55,794 nt of DNA, taken from an uncultured Eubacterium sp. GTDB lineage: Bacteria > Bacillota > Clostridia > Lachnospirales > Lachnospiraceae. The notes below the pieces were generated by a model. It searched no databases. It saw only the letters and a program-made list of their open reading frames with translations, and was not told the origin of the DNA. Every line of letters starts with the position of its first letter. Positions within the stretch are counted from its first letter, which is position 1. The position numbers and the translations under genes are program-made. Of this stretch, positions 49,612 through 55,794 are shown in pieces. The stretch lies in contig CAJUHV010000015.1 of NCBI GenBank assembly GCA_910586445.1, positions 1 to 55,794 on the forward strand. The letters are read 5' to 3'.

Positions 49612-50946
49612 ATGTATATGTTTGTTTATACGGTCATAAGTAGTATGGGGGCTTATGTCGTGCTGGCTGCTTATATGATTTCATTATCAGAGGAAAAGAT
49701 CGAATGGAATAAATTCATGAAACTGATAGCTTTTGCCGGGCTGCCGTCAGGAACGGCGTATTATCTGGTTAATTCGATCGAGTGCTTAAACGTCTACCTG
49801 GCATATGGGATTAGTTCTTTGATTACGCTGGTGACTGCTGTAGTAGTGTCTGCAAGGATCTGGAAACGGGATTACATTAGGTCTTTATCAATCGTCTGTA
49901 TGGCAGGTATGATGCAGGTGATCTTGTTTTCGTTTGAAATCTCAATTATAAGTGCGGTTATGTTAGAGAGCATGGAGAATCGTATGCTCCGGCTGGTGCT
50001 CTTAGAAGGTATCTGGATTCCGATCTCTATCAGAATCAGCTGGCTGCTCTGCAGGATGAAGTTCAGCAGGGCAGTACGATATCTGCTGGAGGATGAAAAG
50101 AACAAGAAGCGTATAGCAGTTCAGCTTATGGCAATGGAGCTGGTGGTGGAATTTTTTTATATGTATGGCAACAGTATTCAATATAACGAATCGATCATTA
50201 CGTATAATGTGGCAGTCGTTATTTTACTGTTTTTGCTGATTGGGTGTATAGTATATTTATCGAAAAAAGAGGAGAATATGAATAAGATCAATCTGCAGCA
50301 GTCCATCATCCTTCAGCAGCAGATGTATGTAGAGCATTTAGAGCAGATGCAGCAGGAAATAAGAGTGTTTCGCCACGATTATAAAAATATGCTTTCCGGC
50401 ATGTATTTATACGCAAAGGAAGGCGAGGTGGCAAAGATTCAAAATGTGCTTGAAAAGCTCGAGATTGATTTTGACCAAAAAATCGGAGAGAAAATACATA
50501 TAGCCACACAGATCGGAAATATTCAGATCCCGGAGGTCAAGAGCCTGATTTTGACAAAGCTGACAAAAATGAATAGAGAAGGGATTGTATGCAGCTTTGA
50601 AGTGGTTTATCCGGTTGTCAGCATTCAAATGGATGTGTGGGATTTTAACAGATGCCTTGGAATTTTGATCGACAATGCGATGGAGGCCGCGGTTTTACAG
50701 GAGCATCCGCGTATGGAGCTGCTGTTTATATGTCATGGCGGTTTTTTGACAGTCAGGGTTGCCAATCCATGGGCGGATGGTCTGGACCTCTCCCATATGT
50801 GGGCGGAAGGGTATTCTACAAAGGGTGAAAACAGGGGGCTTGGACTGGCAAGCTATCAGCAGATTCTTGCAAGGTATCCAGATGTGGTACCGCTTACCAG
50901 TTATGAAAATGATTTGTTTGTACAGGAATTTACAGTGGCGGTATAA
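49612..50946 (+). CDS. AgrC-like sensor histidine kinase
   Basis: 444 residues. The N-terminal half (about 1-225) has six to seven transmembrane helices with short loops, as in AgrC-type peptide-pheromone receptors. A coiled linker leads to phospho-acceptor His255 in VFRHDYKNML, the HDYxN type, then a GHKL ATPase domain with LGILIDNAMEAA (N box), ANPWADG and STKGENRGLGLAS (G box). It should phosphorylate the LytTR regulator encoded next, 41 bases downstream. No AgrD/AgrB-like genes for a cognate peptide are seen in this window. Confidence 0.88.
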   Translation: MYMFVYTVISSMGAYVVLAAYMISLSEEKIEWNKFMKLIAFAGLPSGTAYYLVNSIECLNVYLAYGISSLITLVTAVVVSARIWKRDYIRSLSIVCMAGMMQVILFSFEISIISAVMLESMENRMLRLVLLEGIWIPISIRISWLLCRMKFSRAVRYLLEDEKNKKRIAVQLMAMELVVEFFYMYGNSIQYNESIITYNVAVVILLFLLIGCIVYLSKKEENMNKINLQQSIILQQQMYVEHLEQMQQEIRVFRHDYKNMLSGMYLYAKEGEVAKIQNVLEKLEIDFDQKIGEKIHIATQIGNIQIPEVKSLILTKLTKMNREGIVCSFEVVYPVVSIQMDVWDFNRCLGILIDNAMEAAVLQEHPRMELLFICHGGFLTVRVANPWADGLDLSHMWAEGYSTKGENRGLGLASYQQILARYPDVVPLTSYENDLFVQEFTVAV

Positions 50947-50987
50947 ATAATGTATGCTGAGCAGGTCAGGCAGAATGGGAGAATGGA

Positions 50988-51731
50988 ATGATAGATATCT
51001 ATATATGTGATGATGAGGAAACAGCTAGAAGGCAGATCTTAGAGGATATTGAAAAAAAGATATTAATCGAAGCTTACGATATGCAGGTCGTGTCCAGTAC
51101 GGGCGATCCCAAAGAATTATTGGAAAAGGTGTGCGGTGCGGCACAACGGAGAAATATTTATTTTCTGGATGTGGATTTAAAAGACAAAGACTATGATGGA
51201 TTTTTATTGGGACAGGAAATACGCAGGATTGACCCGCATGGTACATTAGTCTATATTACAAGCTATCAGCAGCTGGCATTCCGTACATTTAAGTATCATC
51301 TGGAGGCATTTGACTATATTATAAAAGATATAAAAAAGCAGAAAGACTCGATTGACCGCTGCATGGAATCTTTGTATCAGCGGCTGCGGGACGAAAGCAG
51401 GGAGGATGCGGCAGGCGTATATTCTATAAAAATCGGCGATATGATCAAACATGTGCAGATCGCCGACATTCTTTTTTTTGAAACGGCTACGAAATCGCAT
51501 CATGTTATCCTGCATACAAAAAACTGCAGAATGGATTTTGTCGGCAATTTAAACGATATTGCAAGGCAGATGGGAGATGGATTTATACGCCTTCACAGAT
51601 CCTGTCTGGCGGCAGTGGATAAAATTACAGAAGTGGATTTAAAACACTGCAGGGCGAAAATCGGGGAATACGAGTGCCTGGTGTCCAGAACTATGAAGTC
51701 AGCTCTGTTGGAAAAGATCAGGGAACGCTAA
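50988..51731 (+). CDS. LytTR-family response regulator, AgrA-like
   Basis: 247 residues. Receiver domain with acidic residues Asp8/Asp9 and phospho-acceptor Asp61 in YFLDVDLKDKDYDG, then Lys in FDYIIKDIKKQ. LytTR DNA-binding domain from about 145 (YSIKIGDMIKHVQIADILFFETATKSHHVILHTKNCRMDFVGNLNDIARQMGDGFIRLHRSCLAAVDKI). Partner of the preceding kinase; likely target is the ABC transporter operon 178 bases downstream. Start ATG 50988 with GGAGAATGG-type site. Confidence 0.92.
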   Translation: MIDIYICDDEETARRQILEDIEKKILIEAYDMQVVSSTGDPKELLEKVCGAAQRRNIYFLDVDLKDKDYDGFLLGQEIRRIDPHGTLVYITSYQQLAFRTFKYHLEAFDYIIKDIKKQKDSIDRCMESLYQRLRDESREDAAGVYSIKIGDMIKHVQIADILFFETATKSHHVILHTKNCRMDFVGNLNDIARQMGDGFIRLHRSCLAAVDKITEVDLKHCRAKIGEYECLVSRTMKSALLEKIRER

Positions 51732-51908
51732 GATGTGCTCCAGACCATAAAGCAGCCGGATAGGAACAGCTGTTAGTTTCGGAGAAATGGCGGTCTCATT
51801 GAAAAAGAACAGTTTGGGAAGAAAAACAGCAGATTAAGAAATGTTAATCTATAAAAAACAATTCATGATAATATATTTTACAGAAAATATGAATAAGGAG
51901 CTGATATA

Positions 51909-52760
51909 ATGAACAATGAGTATATCCGAATCAACCACATAAGCAAAAAATTTGGCTCGGAGATAGTGCTGAAAGATCTGGAGGCAGTACTGCAGAAAGG
52001 AGAAATACTGGGATTTTTAGGGCCAAGCGGAGCCGGCAAGACGACAACGATTAAGATCTTGACAGGGCAGCTGAAGCCGACATCGGGAGATGCCTATATA
52101 CTTGGCATTCATGTAAAAAATATAGATGAGACAATATACGAGCAGATTGGTATTGTAACAGATCAGTCCGGGATTTATGAAAGGCTGAGCGTATATGACA
52201 ATCTGAAATACTTTGCAAAAATATTAAAAGTAGATCAGGCGCGTATCGATGAACTGCTCCAAAGGGTCGGGCTTTTCGACTATAAGAAAAAACCGGCAGG
52301 GAAATTGTCAAAAGGGCAGACACAGAGGCTGATACTGGCGCGGGCGATCCTGCATAAGCCGAGGGTGCTGTTTTTGGATGAACCGACAAGCGGGCTTGAC
52401 CCATCGACCGCGGTTTCTATACACCGCCTTTTAATGGAGTTAAAAAATGAGGGCATGGCTATATTTTTGACAACACATAATATGGAAGAAGCGACCAAAC
52501 TGTGTGATCATGTGGCGCTGCTGAATGACGGCCAGATTATGGAATACGGCACGCCGAAGGAGCTCTGCCTGCGTTATAACAAAGAGAAAAAATATAAAGT
52601 GCTGCTGGAAAACGGGCAGGAGTACGTATTAGACCAGTCGCCGGAGAATACACAGCAGATTGCTGACTGGATCAATGAGAATCAGGTGGCATCGATACAT
52701 TCCTGCGAACCGACATTGGAGCGGGTATTTTTGACAGTAACAGGCAGGCAGCTGCAGTAG
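51909..52760 (+). CDS. ABC-2 type transporter ATPase
   Basis: 283 residues. Walker A GPSGAGKT at 38-45, Q-loop near IVTDQSGIYERL, signature LSKGQTQR, Walker B VLFLDEPTSGLDPS, and switch His TTHNM. The C-terminal extension (about 225-283) is the usual tail of drug/lantibiotic-type exporters. Start ATG 51909 with AAGGAG upstream. AGATTAA (51831-51837) and TTAATCT (51844-51850) form an inverted repeat in the leader, a candidate site for the LytTR regulator. Pairs with the permease 34 bases downstream. Confidence 0.92.
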   Translation: MNNEYIRINHISKKFGSEIVLKDLEAVLQKGEILGFLGPSGAGKTTTIKILTGQLKPTSGDAYILGIHVKNIDETIYEQIGIVTDQSGIYERLSVYDNLKYFAKILKVDQARIDELLQRVGLFDYKKKPAGKLSKGQTQRLILARAILHKPRVLFLDEPTSGLDPSTAVSIHRLLMELKNEGMAIFLTTHNMEEATKLCDHVALLNDGQIMEYGTPKELCLRYNKEKKYKVLLENGQEYVLDQSPENTQQIADWINENQVASIHSCEPTLERVFLTVTGRQLQ

Positions 52761-52794
52761 GGCGGCATCTTATGGTGACAGGGAGGAAACTGAA

Positions 52795-53541
52795 ATGAAA
52801 ATAATACATATGAACAAGCTGGGAGCAGTCATGGAAATGAAATTTCGGGCACTGTTTTCCAAAAATTTTATCAGCATGCCGATTTTTGCACTCGGTTTTG
52901 CGTTAGTAATGAAATGGGTCTATGGTTCTATCATGAGCAAAGAAGGAATAAGCGATGAGCTGCGGGTATTTGTAATGTCATATAGCGCGATTATGAATGT
53001 TACCATGTCAGGCATTTATAGCGTCAGTGCGCTTATGGCGGAGGAAAAAGAAAAGCATACGCTGCGCGTGCTTATGACATCTTCTGTAAATGGGCTGGAA
53101 TTCTGCCTGGGCAGCATGATACCGGTGATTTTGGTCATGATATCTGTAAATATCATGCTTGTGCCGCTGGTCGGAGTTTCCATGAGCGCTGCCGGATGGG
53201 GCGCATATATAGGCGTGACGGTTTTATCCTGTGTGACAAGTGCAATGATCGGAATGATTTTTGGCATTTTTGCAAAAAATCAGATGTCCGCAGGCACGAT
53301 CACAATGCCGGCGCTGCTGATTCTGATGATGATCCCAATGTTTTCAGCCTTTAATCAAACACTGGAGAAGGTTTCAGAGGTGCTGTTTACCGGCGTATTA
53401 ATGCAGACAATCAGTAATGTCGCAGGCGGTACCGGGCAGCTGGTCAGCATAAAAAGCATACTTGTAATGATCGTAGAAATCGTGCTGGCGGTTGGCTGTT
53501 TCCTGATGTTTTATCGGAAGAATGGGTATGATCATGATTAA
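52795..53541 (+). CDS. ABC-2 type transporter permease
   Basis: 248 residues, six transmembrane helices (about 20-42, 57-77, 97-125, 137-162, 168-190, 220-240). The segment VMSYSAIMNVTMSGIYSVSALMAEEKEKHTLRVLMTSSV is the ABC-2 motif, including the EKE...L pattern near the coupling helix. Exports an unknown substrate, perhaps a peptide or antibiotic, with the preceding ATPase under Agr-like control. Ends at a hairpin terminator. Confidence 0.9.
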   Translation: MKIIHMNKLGAVMEMKFRALFSKNFISMPIFALGFALVMKWVYGSIMSKEGISDELRVFVMSYSAIMNVTMSGIYSVSALMAEEKEKHTLRVLMTSSVNGLEFCLGSMIPVILVMISVNIMLVPLVGVSMSAAGWGAYIGVTVLSCVTSAMIGMIFGIFAKNQMSAGTITMPALLILMMIPMFSAFNQTLEKVSEVLFTGVLMQTISNVAGGTGQLVSIKSILVMIVEIVLAVGCFLMFYRKNGYDHD

Positions 53542-53568
53542 TGCGGATCAGCCGACAGCTTAGAGTTT

Positions 53569-53607
53569 AAAGGAAGATTCTTATGTTATTAATAGGAATC
53601 TTCCTTT
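53569..53607. terminator. Bidirectional terminator
   Basis: AAAGGAAGATTC (53569-53580) pairs with GAATCTTCCTTT (53596-53607), followed by TGTTTTA; mirrored A-rich sequence serves the minus strand gene. Confidence 0.85.
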
Positions 53608-53621
53608 GTTTTATGTGTATT

Positions 53622-54098
53622 TTATTTTTTATGAGTCCGCAGCAGATGTGAAGCAAGATCTTTTCCGAGAAAGTAAACCCTGCGGTAATAAGTAAACGTA
53701 GATATTAGTACAAATCCAATGCTGATTCCAAACACCGTCATAGCGCAGTCTGCGACATCTTTCCACATGGCGATTCTATAATTCAGCAGAAAATTCACAG
53801 CCGCATTGTAAATCAGATTGCCTGGAATAAGCGGGATTACGGCAGGATAGAGGAATACCGTAGACGGCATCTTAAACTTCATGGCCATAATTTCTGCATA
53901 AAGCGAGGCAAACATCGCAGCAAGCAGGGAATATACCAGCCGTGAATCGATCATTTCAATCAGCAGCAGGTACCACATACGGGTCAGTGAGCCGCCGAGT
54001 CCCGCCCATACCAAATAGCGGTTCTGCATATGGTATTTTAAGCCGAACCCGACAGAAGCTACAAACGATAAAAGAATGAGTTTTATATTCTCTGCCAT
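53622..54098 (-). CDS. ThrE-family exporter, C-terminal half (DUF3815/ThrE_2)
   Basis: 158 residues with four to five transmembrane helices. FLYPAVIPLIPGNLIYNAA matches the ThrE_2 motif (PGxxxY). In the two-gene form of the threonine/serine exporter family, the small protein pairs with a larger DUF1212 protein, encoded just upstream with a 16-base overlap. Export of small amino acids is inferred from the family. Confidence 0.88.
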   Translation of the reverse strand: MAENIKLILLSFVASVGFGLKYHMQNRYLVWAGLGGSLTRMWYLLLIEMIDSRLVYSLLAAMFASLYAEIMAMKFKMPSTVFLYPAVIPLIPGNLIYNAAVNFLLNYRIAMWKDVADCAMTVFGISIGFVLISTFTYYRRVYFLGKDLASHLLRTHKK

Positions 54099-54862
54099 TT
54101 GATCACATCCCCTCTAAATATATAGAAGCTCAAAATCAGTCCGAGCACAATCGCAAGTGATTCCAGCACAACCTTTAAAAATTCCAAAATACCGTTCATC
54201 TCATTGCCGCACAGAATGTTGCGGATCGCATTCATAAGTGAAATACCGGGCATCATCATCATACTGTTTGTAACGATGATAATAAAGTAATTGTCGCCCA
54301 GTCCGAGACGAACAAACAGCAGCGCGAGAGAACCGGCTGCCCATGCACAGAGTGAGTTTACAACAATGCGGTTAATATTGCGCCTGTCGAAAAATTCCCC
54401 CAGAAAATATAAGATGACAGTATTGATATCGACTGCCACAATATCCAGGAGGCTCCCGCCGTAAATCGCACATAGGCTGGTCATGGAAAACAGGTGTCCG
54501 AGGACAACCAGCGGGATCGGGGTCTTTTTTATGTTTTCTGCTTCTGCCAGCATTTCTGCCAGTTTTTTTGGTGCAGGCCGTTCAGCGCATACTTTGCGGG
54601 ATAGCTGGTTGAAACGGTTCAGCTTTTCCAGATGGTTGCTTACGCAAGGCACGCTGATCTGGCGTGTCCCGGTCTGGTTGCTTTCAGATTTTGCACTGAT
54701 TGTGATCAGGCTGCTGAGTGAAAAAATACTAATGGAATTTAACTGGTAGCTGCAGCAGATCCGGTACATTGTATCATTGACCCGTTCCAGATTGGCGCCG
54801 ACTGTGAGCATTTTACATCCGAGATTGGCTGCAAAGTCCAGTATGTATTCGATGTCGTTCAT
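54083..54862 (-). CDS. ThrE-family exporter, N-terminal half (DUF1212/ThrE)
   Basis: 259 residues. The N-terminal cytosolic part (about 1-115) has AANLGCKMLTVGANLERVNDTMYRICCSYQ, the DUF1212 signature (G-x-x-x-x-R-V-x-x-x-x), then five membrane helices including LGDNYFIIIVTNSMMMMPGISLMNAIRNILCGNEMNGI. Works with the small protein that overlaps its 3' end. Start ATG 54862 with GGAGGT eight bases upstream. Confidence 0.92.
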   Translation of the reverse strand: MNDIEYILDFAANLGCKMLTVGANLERVNDTMYRICCSYQLNSISIFSLSSLITISAKSESNQTGTRQISVPCVSNHLEKLNRFNQLSRKVCAERPAPKKLAEMLAEAENIKKTPIPLVVLGHLFSMTSLCAIYGGSLLDIVAVDINTVILYFLGEFFDRRNINRIVVNSLCAWAAGSLALLFVRLGLGDNYFIIIVTNSMMMMPGISLMNAIRNILCGNEMNGILEFLKVVLESLAIVLGLILSFYIFRGDVIKWQRI

Positions 54863-55109
54863 ACATCCTTACCTCCATAATGCCTCTGCATAAATTGCAC
54901 CTATTATACATCATTTAATCTGAGCGGACAATAGTGAAGGTTTATGAATATATGTGAAAATCTGAGCGGTGATTGTACGTAATCAATAAAAACATATAAT
55001 TGGATAAAATGTAATTGCAAAACATTATATTGCCTGCACGTACTATTCGTGTTATGGTATTTTTGAAGAAATTGTTTTCAGATATATGAACAAAAAGAAG
55101 GTAAAGCAT

Positions 55110-55794
55110 ATGAAGGCATGGGTGTTACACAATATCAATGATCTGCGGTATGAGTCGGTCGATAAGCCGCAGCTGTCGGATCAGGAGGTACTGGTGGCCG
55201 TAAAAGCGGCAGGGATCTGCGGTTCAGATATCCCGCGGATTTATCAGACGGGAGCACACAGGCACCCGCTGATCTTAGGACATGAGTTTTCGGGAGTAGT
55301 TGAAAAGATTGGAGCAGGCGTGGAACCGTTCTGGGAGGGGAAACGTGTCGGTATTTTTCCGCTGATTCCGTGCGGCAGCTGTCTGCCATGCAGCAGGCAG
55401 CAGTATGAGATGTGCCGCAGCTACAGTTATCTTGGGTCGCGCAGGGACGGCGGGTTTGCACAGTATGCGGTGGTTCCGAAAGAAAACCTGATCAGCCTGC
55501 CGGACGGCGTAACATATGAAGAGGCGGCAATGCTTGAGCCGATGGCAGTTGCAGTGCATGCGATGAGAAGGATTATGTATCACAATCTGTCAGCGGCAGA
55601 GGCTGTGAGAAGGGATGGACGGAGCCGCCCGCAGGAGGCGGCTGCTGTGTCAGCAGCCCAAGCTGCCTACAGAAGTGTACAGGACAATGTGCAGGAGACA
55701 GCTGCTTACGGAGGCGTGCAGAGCAATGCACAGGAGATGGCTGCTTGTGGAGGCAGGCAGAGCAGTGCACAGGAGACAGCTGCTTGTGGAGGCG
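55110..55794 (+). CDS. GatD-like zinc alcohol dehydrogenase, 3' end outside window, with repeat-bearing insertion
   Basis: The frame is open from ATG 55110 (AAGAAGGT upstream) to the window end, 228 residues. Residues 1-150 are the GroES-like catalytic domain of a medium-chain dehydrogenase: catalytic zinc Cys37, His58-Glu59 (GHEFSG) and Glu143 region, structural zinc Cys88/91/94/102, and SRRDGGFAQY, closest in memory to galactitol-1-phosphate 5-dehydrogenase. The nucleotide-binding Rossmann domain should begin near residue 155. Instead about 75 residues rich in Ala, Gln and Ser follow, including tandem 13-residue repeats (39 bp). The Rossmann domain may resume after the repeats, beyond the window, or the gene may be damaged. 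Confidence 0.8.
   Translation, partial: MKAWVLHNINDLRYESVDKPQLSDQEVLVAVKAAGICGSDIPRIYQTGAHRHPLILGHEFSGVVEKIGAGVEPFWEGKRVGIFPLIPCGSCLPCSRQQYEMCRSYSYLGSRRDGGFAQYAVVPKENLISLPDGVTYEEAAMLEPMAVAVHAMRRIMYHNLSAAEAVRRDGRSRPQEAAAVSAAQAAYRSVQDNVQETAAYGGVQSNAQEMAACGGRQSSAQETAACGG
55668..55794 (+). repeat. 39-bp tandem repeats inside the dehydrogenase gene
   Basis: Units at 55668-55706, 55707-55745 and 55746-55784 and a fourth beginning at 55785. Each encodes a 13-residue unit of the form Y/C-GG-V/R-QS-N/S-AQE-T/M-AA. The last units agree at most positions, the first is more diverged. Frame is kept. The array continues past the window edge. Confidence 0.92.

Noticed and set aside
51732..51908. An AgrD-like pheromone precursor between the regulator and the ABC genes
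   Set aside because: No start with ribosome site followed by a short frame containing a Cys/Ser macrocycle core and acidic tail.

Overview
This window looks like chromosome of a low-to-mid GC, spore-forming Clostridia bacterium, most likely a gut Lachnospiraceae-type anaerobe. The evidence is the set of gene families. There is a SipL-like spore morphogenesis protein behind veg, and a LysM-GH18 spore-cortex-type hydrolase. There is a Bce-type peptide sensing/export module, an Agr-like kinase with a LytTR regulator, a flavodoxin-ferredoxin EFR1-type protein, and many Clostridia-specific DUFs. Start sites with GGAGG-type ribosome binding sites and occasional TTG/GTG starts fit. No species can be named from sequence reading alone.

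Layout. 1-1.9 kb is an AT-rich accessory tail (XRE regulator cut by the window edge, pentapeptide-repeat ion-channel-like protein) abutting the 3' end of guaA. 2-5.7 kb holds guaA, tRNA-Gly(UCC), a purine-rich non-coding stretch, and an ECF sigma/anti-sigma pair. 5.8-15.2 kb is studded with copies of a palindromic, MITE-like repeat family lying between an EFR1-type protein, a P-loop/hypothetical pair, DNA polymerase IV, a PadR/HAAS-SEDS membrane pair and an SGNH hydrolase. 15.2-18.2 kb: HAD phosphatase, XRE regulator, SDR reductase, ribosome hibernation factor. 18.5-23.4 kb: complete Bce-like two-component/ABC module. 23.4-30.3 kb: DUF6440-like protein, GH3 glycosidase, a TPR-like protein, ddl-murF cell-wall operon, plsC. 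30.8-34.8 kb: PrcB-like lipoprotein, veg, SipL-like protein, NlpC/P60 endopeptidase. 35-41 kb: methionine aminopeptidase with SEC-C finger, DUF4422 protein, BlaI/M56 pair, DUF4349 lipoprotein, a DUF3791 cluster cut by repeats. 42-49 kb: LysM-GH18, YyaL-type thioredoxin-domain protein, DUF2164, Nudix, PNPOx-like flavoprotein, glycogen branching enzyme, TetR regulator. 49.6-55.8 kb: Agr-like kinase/LytTR regulator with an ABC-2 exporter, a split ThrE exporter, and a GatD-like dehydrogenase carrying a run of 39-bp tandem repeats that continues beyond the window.

How it works together. Much of the window concerns the envelope: D-Ala-D-Ala ligase plus MurF, NlpC/P60, SEDS-like protein, SGNH esterase, PlsC, spore coat/cortex proteins, and three envelope-stress circuits (ECF/anti-sigma, Bce, BlaI/M56).

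The most unusual signal is the repeat family. It comprises about 160-180 bp imperfect palindromes with ends reading TAGAGCGTGTTTGAAAAAT and its complement, in two subtypes. Many copies carry a modular 18-bp insert (GTACCCACAGGGCATGAT or its complement) at the same internal site. Copies sit back to back sharing a TA, supply the stop codons of two genes, and lie between a promoter and its gene. Other notable items are the HAAS-SEDS fusion next to PadR and the repeat-bearing insertion between the two domains of the final dehydrogenase. All functional calls come from reading motifs; no database search was run.
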